Shown here: positions 1 to 7,808 of the stretch, in pieces | How the letters are laid out: the number at the start of each line of letters is the position of its first letter | How positions within the stretch are numbered: position 1 is the stretch's first letter | Assembly: GCF_014202075.1 (NCBI RefSeq) | Contig: NZ_JACHFZ010000003.1 | Span: 62,001-126,000 of the forward strand | DNA from: Brevundimonas basaltis | GTDB lineage: Bacteria; Pseudomonadota; Alphaproteobacteria; Caulobacterales; Caulobacteraceae | Direction of reading: 5' to 3' | DNA: 64,000 nucleotides | Made by a program: the position numbers and the translations under genes | The notes under the pieces: model-generated | The model's input: the letters and a program-made list of their open reading frames with translations, nothing else | The model's database searches: none | What the model was told of the DNA's origin: nothing

Positions 1-261
1 CTCGCAAACTCCATCGAGCGCCTGAGCTCCGGACACACAGGCTGCGCGACATTGGGTCATGTCGGCACCAGCATCTGAGATGCGCGCTGCTCGCATCTCG
101 AGGATCTCATGAACCTCGGCAATGCTGTCTACTCGGTTTGTGTCGGACTGCTCCTCACTTGGGATGTCGCGCAGTAGTGCACTCAACAAGGCCTCGGCGT
201 CGGCCTGCAGCAAAGCCACAGCTGCTACGACCGATCCGGCTATCAGAACTATTGCTCGCAT
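1..261 (-). CDS. Exported protein of unknown function, 3' part off the left edge
   Basis: An ATG at 259-261 on the minus strand opens a frame of 87 codons that runs without a stop to base 1, so the gene continues outside the window. The first 22 residues (MRAIVLIAGSVVAAVALLQADA) look like a short Sec signal peptide. The rest is polar and acidic, with cysteines spaced as CRAAC near the visible end. It is divergent from the exported protein at 391, leaving about 130 bases for both promoters. I do not recognise the family. The alternative is a chance frame, but the signal peptide at the first ATG argues for a real gene. Confidence 0.5.
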   Translation of the reverse strand, partial: MRAIVLIAGSVVAAVALLQADAEALLSALLRDIPSEEQSDTNRVDSIAEVHEILEMRAARISDAGADMTQCRAACVSGAQALDGVCE

Positions 262-390
262 AACGTGAAGTTGCCACACGCCGCCATACGATGCAACTAT
301 TCGTTGCCATTCGCTGAAAATTGTGCGCACGCTGTGGTGGCGCTGGTTGTCGGCGCGCATCGACCATAGGTCGTACAGGGAGGACGCAAA

Positions 391-1053
391 ATGAAACTGA
401 GAAATGTTCTGATGGGTGTGGGAACAGCCTTGGCTCTGGCTCTGGCCGCTCAAACTGCGCAGGCACAAAGCTGCCCAAGCGGCGAAGGCGGCGGAGTGAT
501 GCAGGAGGAGGTACCAGGCGGGTCGGAGCCTTGCACGCCGACCGGCGGTTCGGCCTCCACCAGCTTCCAGACCGACAACGCCAACGGCGTGTCGTACACG
601 GTTGACCTCACCATGGAGACCGGAGCCGAATTCCTAGAGATTGGCCAGTACGTTGAAGTCGAGCTGGACTTCAACGACGTAATGGCCGCTCTGCGCTCGG
701 ACAGTAAAGGTGCCATTGCCTTGGCTGCCGAGGTCGGCATCCGCCCGCCAGTCAAGGGCTCGGTGGTTCGTGCGAGCAACACGCTGACCGACGCCGAATA
801 CCGTGCGCTCGCGACCTACGTGACGGTGGCCGTCCAGAACAGCAACGGTCGCGCAACCGGTCGTTCGGACAGCGCTTTGGACCGTTTCGTTCGCAGAGTC
901 GACGCCGCTGCTCAGGCCTTTGGCCGGGCGATGGACTCGATCGGTCGAAACATTCCCAATCTGGACACACACCTGCGCGTGAGGATTAACTACCCAAGCG
1001 GCCAGTCTATGGTCGAGGTCGACGCGGGTGCCAACGTCAGCCGCAATCCGTAG
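391..1053 (+). CDS. Secreted protein of unknown function
   Basis: A 220-residue protein with a clear Sec signal peptide (about residues 1-25, cleavage after AQA). A glycine/glutamate-rich linker follows, then a mixed alpha/beta body without motifs I recognise. The start is supported by an AGGGAGG ribosome site at 377-383, seven bases before the ATG. A strong hairpin directly follows the stop codon, so the gene is probably transcribed alone. No catalytic signature or membrane segment is visible after the signal peptide, so it is likely periplasmic or secreted. Function unknown. Confidence 0.75.
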   Translation: MKLRNVLMGVGTALALALAAQTAQAQSCPSGEGGGVMQEEVPGGSEPCTPTGGSASTSFQTDNANGVSYTVDLTMETGAEFLEIGQYVEVELDFNDVMAALRSDSKGAIALAAEVGIRPPVKGSVVRASNTLTDAEYRALATYVTVAVQNSNGRATGRSDSALDRFVRRVDAAAQAFGRAMDSIGRNIPNLDTHLRVRINYPSGQSMVEVDAGANVSRNP

Positions 1054-1067
1054 TAGCTTTGTCGGAA

Positions 1068-1100
1068 CAGGCCGGGATTGCATTGTGCAATCCCGGCCTG
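1068..1100 (+). terminator. Perfect 15-bp hairpin after the secreted protein gene
   Basis: The arms 1068-1082 and 1086-1100 are exact reverse complements around a TTG loop. The hairpin lies 14 bases after the stop at 1053 and 17 bases before the next start at 1118. No T-run follows, so it is a terminator-like or mRNA-processing hairpin rather than a classic intrinsic terminator. Confidence 0.6.
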
Positions 1101-1117
1101 CTGTCGGGGAACAGATC

Positions 1118-1996
1118 ATGGCCATCCTCACTTATCGTGCCCTGTCATTCCTGTGCTTCGCAGGGGTCGTGGCGTTCTGCTTATGGCTTTTTCTCACGCC
1201 TACCGGCTATTCCAGCTTGATCGTAATAGTGGCGGTGATCGCATCTTTAACGCTTTGCCTGCTCTACTGGGGGTCATCAGGGGAAGGCCCCCTGTGGACG
1301 GCCGCCGAGGTGCCCGCCCAAGTGCCGCGGGTGCTCATCGTTGTCTTGGCTTGTCTAGGATTTCAGCTGGGCGCAGGGGCGGGGGTGTTGTCCCTAGAGT
1401 TGCCAATCAATCTTCTGACATTGACGGCCTTGACCTTGACTACATGGGTGGGAATTCCTGCTGTGGCCTTGATTACAGGTTTCGTGCGGTGGCCCCACCG
1501 CACCCGAACGCCTTCAAGAAGAGACTTGCTGATCGTCAGCTCAGTCGCCCTGTTGATCGGAGCGGCGGTATTCTTTTTGAGGATGGTCCCCCTGCAAGAC
1601 ACTGTGCCCCAGCGGTTACCAGGCGGTCTGCTGGCCGACACCACTGTCACCTTCGTTGCAGCGGCCGCTGAGGAGGTCGTGTTCAGAGTGCTGCTGCTGA
1701 CAGCCTTGCTCAGTGCGACCGGGTCCCGATTGCAAGCACTCGTCCTGTCATCGACTTTCTTCGCCATCGTCCACGTGCCACTCGATTTAGCCGGCCCCCT
1801 CTTGGCGCTAGAGTGGCAAGTCATGGCTGACGGGATCGTGGCGCTTGCTCCCAGCCTGCTCATGAAACTCGGCGTTGGGTTTCTCTTAGGCGCCGTATGG
1901 CTTCGCACAGGGTCCCTGATACTGATCAGCCTTCTCCACTTTATGGGTAATTTCGGGCCCGTGCTCGCAGCAGGTTATCTCATACTGGGAGCGTGA
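1118..1996 (+). CDS. CPBP family intramembrane metalloprotease (CAAX/Abi type)
   Basis: A 292-residue, very hydrophobic protein with about eight membrane segments. The CPBP glutamyl protease motifs are present: EExxxR (Glu185, Glu186, Arg190), FxxxH ending at His219, and HxxxN (His274, Asn278). Members of the family cleave CAAX-type or other membrane peptides, and some bacterial ones confer self-immunity to bacteriocins. Nothing nearby identifies a substrate. An upstream in-frame start at 1028 would run through the hairpin and overlap the previous gene. The ATG at 1118, preceded by GGGGA, is preferred. Confidence 0.85.
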   Translation: MAILTYRALSFLCFAGVVAFCLWLFLTPTGYSSLIVIVAVIASLTLCLLYWGSSGEGPLWTAAEVPAQVPRVLIVVLACLGFQLGAGAGVLSLELPINLLTLTALTLTTWVGIPAVALITGFVRWPHRTRTPSRRDLLIVSSVALLIGAAVFFLRMVPLQDTVPQRLPGGLLADTTVTFVAAAAEEVVFRVLLLTALLSATGSRLQALVLSSTFFAIVHVPLDLAGPLLALEWQVMADGIVALAPSLLMKLGVGFLLGAVWLRTGSLILISLLHFMGNFGPVLAAGYLILGA

Positions 1997-2677
1997 CCTC
2001 GCCCTGACCTTCGCAAGGGATTGGTGCTTCAGCTTGTCACTGCCGCTTCTCACCAGCCTGCCAATGGCTGCCGTTGCAAATGGCACACCTCATCTTTCAC
2101 CTCCCGCCGGTCGAGTTCCCGGACTTCACGTCCTAGGGCGCGCCTGCTTAGAGCGGCAATCCAGATGTGGAGATCCCCAGGTGTCCGGGAAACGCCGAAG
2201 CGGTCTCTGCCTGGAGGCCGCAACGCAGACCTTCCGACCCGCTCGTATGGGTCAGTAGCAGACGCCGGTGGAATGCCGGCGGCTGCCCGTCCGCTGCTGA
2301 CTCCTAGCTGACCTTCGGAGAGTCCGCTCTCAGGACCGGGCTGGAACCTGAACCCAGTGCGTCGGCAGCGGACTCTCGTGAGAGCTTGGTTGTATCCCCT
2401 GTCGCACCGTCATTGGGGGCTGCAGGCCCCAATGAAGCAGCGTGCGCCGCGAACTGGCCGTCCGCCTTCAGCGCACCCAGATCACCCGATGTCCGGTCAA
2501 TGTCTTACAGCCCCACGTTCCAGAACGAAGGTCCCGCCCATTTTGTCGAATACCGCCAGCGCGGAGTTCCTTGCGCGGGCTGACTCAAACTGATCGTTGG
2601 ACGGATTGCCCTCGTTGCATATTGGCGTCGCGCGTTCCGTCTGACATGCCCGCGGGGGATCTTCAGGGAGGCCACGG
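1997..2677. other. Intergenic stretch without a convincing gene
   Basis: Several short frames cross this 681-base stretch, but none has a ribosome site, signal peptide or recognisable motif. It contains an imperfect hairpin at 2411-2434 (CATTGGGG against CCCCAATG) and a pair of inverted 11-mers, GAGAGTCCGCT at 2318-2328 and its complement at 2367-2377. It looks like decayed accessory DNA. Confidence 0.5.
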
Positions 2678-3244
2678 ATGGATTTTGGAGATATCGCGAC
2701 TTTAAGTGTCGCCGGCATTATTCTAACGGCCTTTTCTGCGAAAGTCCTGAGGGAGCGCCGCCGCCGCAGAATGCTCGTGAGCCTCCTCCACTCCGAGACG
2801 CTGGGGCTGTGTCGCGAGGCGGCAGAACTGGCGGAAGCGATCTGCGGCCGGCGGGCTGACGGAGGGCTCATCGATCAGGCATTTCTTCTACGTTATGCGC
2901 TGACTGAGCCGCAGACCTATCCGGGTTTGATCCCATCACTTTGGCGTCTGCCAGCCGATCTGGCGTGGCGCGCCGTGGAGTTTCATGGACATTTATGTCT
3001 GGCCCGAACTCGCCTGGCAGATTGGCGCCTCGGCGATCGCGACCGGGCCAGCACCTATCTTCTGCTGACAGCCTTGGCTCGTTCGGCCGGCGGGGGCGAT
3101 GGTCTGCTTCTGGCCAGCGCCCGCTGTCTGGGTTGGCGGAAAGACTGGGAGCCTCAATTGCCCCTCGCCAATGCTTTCATCGATGAGATGGAGCGCGAGG
3201 AAAACGATCTGCTGGATAACGGCTATTGGAGCCTGCCCGGCTAG
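2678..3244 (+). CDS. Hypothetical protein with one N-terminal membrane anchor
   Basis: A 188-residue protein. A hydrophobic segment at about residues 6-24 is followed by a block of arginines, which fits an anchor with the soluble part in the cytoplasm. The remainder is predicted mostly helical, with no motif I know. The ATG has an excellent ribosome site, AGGGAGG at 2665-2671. It is separated by about 240 bases from the exported beta-propeller gene on the same strand. I cannot assign a function. Confidence 0.65.
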   Translation: MDFGDIATLSVAGIILTAFSAKVLRERRRRRMLVSLLHSETLGLCREAAELAEAICGRRADGGLIDQAFLLRYALTEPQTYPGLIPSLWRLPADLAWRAVEFHGHLCLARTRLADWRLGDRDRASTYLLLTALARSAGGGDGLLLASARCLGWRKDWEPQLPLANAFIDEMEREENDLLDNGYWSLPG

Positions 3245-3482
3245 GCGTGCGGAATCCGCGACGGTTCGAGATCGAAAATTACGGTTGCGGTGGGCAGTCC
3301 GGGTTTGCCAGGCCGCCTCTCGACCGACGGCGAAATTGGCGAGAGCCGCGTTGCGGTTCTGTCGGCCCGGTCGGATCAGGAGCCCAGAGCGGACGCACCG
3401 CAAGCCCCGTCAGGTCCCGTGGTTTGCCCTTCCGTCAAGGCTTTGCTCTCATGCGGCGGGCATGAAGCGAAGGGGGCAACTG

Positions 3483-5375
3483 ATGGCGCCGAGGAGTATC
3501 ATCCGCTGGGCTGCGGGACTGGCAATAGCTGGACTTGCGGCCCCGGTCCTCGCCCAGGCGGGCATGCCCTCGTTCGCCTCAGACGCGTCGCTCAGGACCT
3601 TTTTGCGGACCGAGCCGCCGTCGGTCCAGGTCCCGCCACCCCCGCCGCCGCTTCCGCCGCTGCCAATCTCCCACCACGACCGTCCTGTCCCGGGCCTTCC
3701 GCGCAATGCGCCGCCGCCCGGCCCGATCCAGCATGACCCGCCCGGCTACCGGCCGGTGGATTTGAGCGCACCGGTTCCGGGGATCGACGGCGGCGATTTG
3801 GTCCAGGCCGTTGGCGACAACCTCGTCATCCTGCGACGCGGGCGGTTGTTCAGTATCGCTACCGTCGGGGATCGGCTCGAGACGGTGGGCTGGATCGAAG
3901 CCTTCGCGCCCGGCGCTGCCGCCCTTCGCGACTGGGCCGAGCAGATGTTCGTCGTCGGCGATACCGTTGCCGTCGTCGCGTTCAGCGCCGCGCGCGGCGG
4001 CACGGAGATCAGCCGTTTCAGAGTATCGCCGACGGGCGAGTTGAGCTGGATCGACACGCATCAGCTGGACCGGGGCGGCCCGTCCGGCGTCGCCGCCCAG
4101 GTCGTGGATGGTCAGCTGGTTCTTGTCAGCCTCGAGGACGTCAACAGTGAGAGCGGCGGGGATCCGCTTGACCTCCTGCCCGCCGCCGCGCGCTGGTCGC
4201 CGGACGGCTGGAGCGGCGCGACGCGACTTGTCGACGCCGGCGAGGTCTTCGTAGCCGCGCCGCTGCGAAGCGTCGGCGGCGGTCGTCTGGACTTCGTCTC
4301 GGTAACGCGCTGCGATCTTGCCGCGGCCGACCTCGAATGCCACGCCACCTCGACGTTAGCGCCGGGGCTTCGCGAATATCATGTCGCTACGGACGCGGTC
4401 TATGTCTGGACGCAGCGGCCACCCGGCGCGGACCGGACCGACCCCGCCTGGCTGTACCGCATCCCCCACCGGGGCCGTCGTCCCGGAGCCGTTCAGGTTT
4501 TCGGCGATCCGGTCAGCCCTTCCGCATTCGGTCTCGGGCCAGCAGGGACGGAGATCAACGTGCTGGTCAAACGGGCCCGGAAAGATGATGCAGGGGAGGC
4601 CCCCCAGTTCGCCCTGGGCCGGCCGGCCCTGCTGCGCCTGCCGCTCACCCGCTTCGGCGATGGCGGCCGAACCGCGTCGGAGCAGGACTATATCGCCCTG
4701 CCGGGCCCGGCCGATGCGAGGCTCCACGACGTCGCCCTCGTGCACGGCGCCGCACTGTTCGCGCACAAGCCGTGGAACAGCTCGGACCAGCGAGATGAAC
4801 TTGTCGCGGTCCCGGCGGGTGCGACCACGCCGGTCGTGCTCGACACCGCCAGCGATTTCTACCGCATCACGCCCATGGGCCATGACGCCGTCGCCTCGGG
4901 GGCCGGTGCGGGCCTGCCTTTTAACGTCGTGGACCTCGATAGGGCCGGGGGTCCGATCCTCGGTCCCCGCTACGAACAACCCGACACGCGGGAGTACGAG
5001 TCTCGCGCACACCCGTTTCGGTATCGCCCCGACCCGGATTCTCTGGACCTAGAGCGCGGACTCCTGGCTCTCCCGGTAGGAGACTCGCTGACCCGGATGG
5101 ATGTCCTGTTCTTGCGTCGCGACGGTGATCGACTGGCGGAGGCCGGCCGTCTGACGGCTACGGCGATGCCCCGTCGGGACGACAACTGCCGCGCATCCTG
5201 CTCAGCCTGGAACCGAGACGTCCGGCCCATCTTCGCGGGTCGCCGGATCTTCGCCTTGTTGGGTTACGAACTGGTAGAGGGTGAGCTGACGCCTGAGGGG
5301 GCGGTGCGCGAAGTTCGGCGTCTGGATTTCACTCCACCGACCGAGGCGGCGCTCGAGGAGGGAGCGGGCCCTTAG
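3483..5375 (+). CDS. Exported protein with probable beta-propeller fold
   Basis: A 630-residue protein. The start at 3483 is chosen because AGGGGG lies six bases upstream and the first 24 residues form a signal peptide ending VLA. The ATG at 3462 is possible. A proline-rich linker (about residues 48-90, with PPPPPPLPPLP) leads into repeated blade-like units with patterns such as GDNLVIL, GDTVAVV and DGQLVLV. These resemble bacterial secreted proteins with a C-terminal beta-propeller. That fold call is by pattern only. The four-cysteine region near the C-terminus (DDNCRASC) may form disulfides. No operon partner is visible and the function is unknown. Confidence 0.65.
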   Translation: MAPRSIIRWAAGLAIAGLAAPVLAQAGMPSFASDASLRTFLRTEPPSVQVPPPPPPLPPLPISHHDRPVPGLPRNAPPPGPIQHDPPGYRPVDLSAPVPGIDGGDLVQAVGDNLVILRRGRLFSIATVGDRLETVGWIEAFAPGAAALRDWAEQMFVVGDTVAVVAFSAARGGTEISRFRVSPTGELSWIDTHQLDRGGPSGVAAQVVDGQLVLVSLEDVNSESGGDPLDLLPAAARWSPDGWSGATRLVDAGEVFVAAPLRSVGGGRLDFVSVTRCDLAAADLECHATSTLAPGLREYHVATDAVYVWTQRPPGADRTDPAWLYRIPHRGRRPGAVQVFGDPVSPSAFGLGPAGTEINVLVKRARKDDAGEAPQFALGRPALLRLPLTRFGDGGRTASEQDYIALPGPADARLHDVALVHGAALFAHKPWNSSDQRDELVAVPAGATTPVVLDTASDFYRITPMGHDAVASGAGAGLPFNVVDLDRAGGPILGPRYEQPDTREYESRAHPFRYRPDPDSLDLERGLLALPVGDSLTRMDVLFLRRDGDRLAEAGRLTATAMPRRDDNCRASCSAWNRDVRPIFAGRRIFALLGYELVEGELTPEGAVREVRRLDFTPPTEAALEEGAGP

Positions 5376-5410
5376 TCGCCGCTCGATAGCGACTTCGCGC
5401 ATCGGCAGCG

Positions 5411-5530
5411 AGTGATTGTCTGCGCGCTTGCCAGCTCCTGCTCGGTCACAGGAAGCTGGAGAGCACCGTCAGGTATCTCGGCATCGAGGTGGATGACGCC
5501 TTGGAGCTGTCAGGACCGATTGATCTGTGA
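5411..5530 (+). pseudogene. C-terminal remnant of a tyrosine recombinase/phage integrase
   Basis: This frame reads SDCLRACQLLLGH, then RKLESTVRYLGIEVDDALEL, and stops at 5528-5530. It is the catalytic C-terminus of a common integrase family: LLGHxxLxST holds the conserved histidine and the following Tyr-Leu-Gly holds the nucleophilic tyrosine. The upstream five-sixths of the gene, including both catalytic arginines, is absent, because the exported beta-propeller gene ends only 35 bases before. It is therefore a relic of a past integration or deletion event. No start codon or ribosome site precedes it. Confidence 0.8.
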
Positions 5531-5642
5531 CGAATGACCGGGCCGGCAAGTTGGCTCGGTCATCGTCCTCCAAGGGTAGACAGCGGACATTGCGTGGGTC
5601 TCTGCACTCTCTGCCGCGAGGAGGATCGGCCTGCCGCGGATA

Positions 5643-6254
5643 TTAATCGAGACCCCTCGACCATTCGCATCGCTTGGACTGGGCGACTGGTATGATCCGG
5701 AGCCTGAACCGGGCAAACTCAGACCCAAAACCATACTCCGAAATTGCTTCAGACATCAGCGCGCTGAGCTGGTCACACGATGACCGGTTCAAAACTGCTG
5801 AGGACGGATTGAAGCGCTGCCACTGTCGGCCTTCGGCCAAGGCTTGCTCAAGGCCGTTGACCGCTCCTCCACGCTCGTGTGCGCGATCGCAGACGATTTG
5901 CCGGTTAAAAGAGCCGTAGTCCATTCCGAACCGGCGTTGGAGAGTGTGCTCCAGCTGCTCAGCGCGCCCGACGGTACGCCTATCCCACGTAAGGTGTTGA
6001 CTGGTGTTTCCATAGGTACGCCCAGCGCAGTCATATCTTATTTCGTGCGCCGTAAAGCCTGACGGGTCGTTTGGATCGACAAGTATGGCGATGACGTCAC
6101 GATAGTAAGGACGCTCCGCGACAAACCCGAGCATCCTGTCCTCGCCCTCTTCGAGAAGCACTTTGTAATAGGTGTCGGCTTGCGCCTGCGCTGAAGCTCT
6201 TGACGGAAACCATGCGAGTACAACGAGCGCTGACAACGTTAGGGCAAGGCGCAC
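5643..6254 (-). CDS. Exported protein of unknown function, GTG start
   Basis: A 203-residue protein. The start is a GTG at 6252-6254, because a perfect GGAGG lies five bases upstream. The first 24 residues (VRLALTLSALVVLAWFPSRA then SAQA) are a typical signal peptide. A much longer upstream extension is in frame but has no such support. The mature part contains four cysteines (DCAGRTYG, QIVCDRAH, RSSCDQL, SKRCEWS), suggesting two disulfides. The block around DVIAILVDP and EIRYDCAGRTY loosely recalls small periplasmic adhesin-E-like proteins, but I would not assign it on that. Confidence 0.65.
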   Translation of the reverse strand: MRLALTLSALVVLAWFPSRASAQAQADTYYKVLLEEGEDRMLGFVAERPYYRDVIAILVDPNDPSGFTAHEIRYDCAGRTYGNTSQHLTWDRRTVGRAEQLEHTLQRRFGMDYGSFNRQIVCDRAHERGGAVNGLEQALAEGRQWQRFNPSSAVLNRSSCDQLSALMSEAISEYGFGSEFARFRLRIIPVAQSKRCEWSRGLD

Positions 6255-6631
6255 TGTAACCTCCGATGTGTGTGGGCAGGGGTTCGGAGTAGAGAGTCGC
6301 GGTTTCCGCAACAAGAGAAAACCTGGCCGGAATCGCCTGTCGAAATCTGACGAAGCGGCAAAGGAGGTCATGCCAGTTTCGCGCAGCTTGGTTGTTTGAT
6401 CGCAGACAAGGTCAATGGGTCGAGTTCGGACATCCGATCTGGCGCAGCGAGTGACCGCTGCTGGCGCTGTGCTGACCTCGAGAAGGTCGTCGATCTGAGC
6501 GTCCGCTATGGGTCGGGAGCGGTCATCGTGCTGCCGACCGAAAGGAGACATTGGCCACTCGGCGGCGATCCATCTCCTCCTCGGCGAGGAGCACCACCGA
6601 GCGCGGCGGACGCGCCCTGAACTGGTGGGCC
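6255..6631. other. Intergenic stretch, possible decayed repeat
   Basis: No gene is supported. The part at 6490-6550 contains GTCCGCT, GAGCGGTCAT and GGAGACATT-like words. These recur in several other gaps of this accessory region (5583-5590, 7531-7620) and may belong to a degenerate interspersed family. The promoter of the minus-strand exported gene should lie near 6260-6320. Confidence 0.35.
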
Positions 6632-6804
6632 TGCGCCTCGGAGGCCTTCTTCCCCTTCGCCGACGGCCTGATCGAAGCCGTCGCCGCCGGCGCGACCGCC
6701 ATCATCCAGCCCGGCGGCTCGATCCGCGACGACGAGGTCATCGCCGCCGCCGACAGGCAAGGCGTCGCCATGGCCCTCACGGCGGGCGGGTGTTCCGGCA
6801 CTGA
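6632..6804 (+). pseudogene. purH: Displaced 3' end of purH, frameshifted
   Basis: The frame reads [28 protein letters not shown] and [19 protein letters not shown]. This is the hallmark C-terminus of PurH (AICAR transformylase/IMP cyclohydrolase). Just after MALT a single base is missing relative to the expected coding. Shifting frame restores the canonical GGRVFRH and stop at 6802-6804. The upstream roughly 470 codons of purH are absent. It is a non-functional fragment, and an intact purH must exist elsewhere in a prototroph. The duplication fits recombination at the 3' end of purH. Confidence 0.85.
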
Positions 6805-6845
6805 TCGAATGGCCAAGCCTTGAGAAGCGTGACCGTCGCTCCAAA

Positions 6846-7472
6846 ATGGAGGCGATGAAGGAATCGCTGTTTAAGAGGGGCGGGGATCGTTTGCGGGCGC
6901 GCAGGGGCGGCGTTGGGCGCTGGCTATGCTACGTCGTCGGCGTCCCGGCCATACCGCTGCTGGTCTGGCTGGTCTGGAGCGAGCCGCGTCCAGCCTGGCT
7001 TCTCGTGATGGCGGGGGCGTTCCTGCTCCTTGAGTTGAGCGATCCCCTGTGGCCGCGGCCGACCGCCCGCGATGAGGAGGATTTGCGCCGAAAAGACAGG
7101 GCCGCCCTTCGCGCCAGCATTCGTCGCTTCCAGGACGGTTCGGTCGACTGGTCGACGATGGACTACTTCACAGTCAGCCGCGTGGCCAACTTGGAGCCTC
7201 CCCGCACGCTCGAGGCGCTGCTTGGCGGCCCCTTGAAGCGGATTTTCGACATTTGCGAGGATGAGACCGGCATTCGTGTCGCCGCGCGCGCCATGGAGTT
7301 CGCGCCCGGGCCGGTCGCGCGGCTCAAGGATCGACACGCCCGGTCGGAAAGTCAGGCGCGGGAAGTGGACGCCGCCGTCATGGCCGAGCTTGAGCGACGA
7401 TTCGGCAAGCGCGGGTCCGACGGGCGCTATCTGGTCGACTGCTACCTCGGCAAGCGCACCCACAACGGCTGA
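6846..7472 (+). CDS. Hypothetical membrane protein
   Basis: A 208-residue protein with two adjacent membrane segments (about residues 28-45 and 50-66) after a strongly basic N-terminus, then a soluble charged domain of about 135 residues. The short loop suggests a hairpin with both ends in the cytoplasm. The start is uncertain by a few codons: ATGs occur at 6846 and 6855. It begins 41 bases after the purH relic. I do not recognise the soluble domain. Confidence 0.55.
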   Translation: MEAMKESLFKRGGDRLRARRGGVGRWLCYVVGVPAIPLLVWLVWSEPRPAWLLVMAGAFLLLELSDPLWPRPTARDEEDLRRKDRAALRASIRRFQDGSVDWSTMDYFTVSRVANLEPPRTLEALLGGPLKRIFDICEDETGIRVAARAMEFAPGPVARLKDRHARSESQAREVDAAVMAELERRFGKRGSDGRYLVDCYLGKRTHNG

Positions 7473-7808
7473 CCGGGCGATCTGGGCCAGCCCGCCCGGA
7501 TAGCGGGCATTCGACCGACCACTCGGAAACGGACATCCCGACATCGGCTCGGGGTCGGACGCGGACCTCTAGGAGTCGAGGATCGAAGGTCCGCTTGCCG
7601 GCGGCGACTGAATGTCCGGTCTTGGCGCAAAGTTGCCCTTCCCTACCCCGCCTGTTCCTGCCTCGTTCGCGAAACGCGCATAAGCGCAAATCGTGGAAAC
7701 ACATACGGCATTCTCGGAAACCCGCTTACGTCCTGTCCCAGTGCATCTGTCTGGATTTACACTGAGGGGCTCGAACGTCGCTAAGGCGGCGCGGCTGGAC
7801 TGATGGAA
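7473..7808. other. Intergenic stretch without a gene
   Basis: A 336-base gap between convergent genes. I see no supported frame and no clear terminator. GGACAT, GCGGACC, GTCCGC and ATGTCCG words cluster at 7530-7620, as in other gaps of this region. Confidence 0.4.

Noticed and set aside
1028..1117. Upstream extension of the CPBP protease
   Set aside because: It would overlap the previous gene and translate the hairpin. The ATG at 1118 has a ribosome site and directly precedes the first membrane helix.
2411..2434. Hairpin CATTGGGG...CCCCAATG as a terminator
   Set aside because: It is about 415 bases after the nearest gene end and has no T-run. It is probably incidental.
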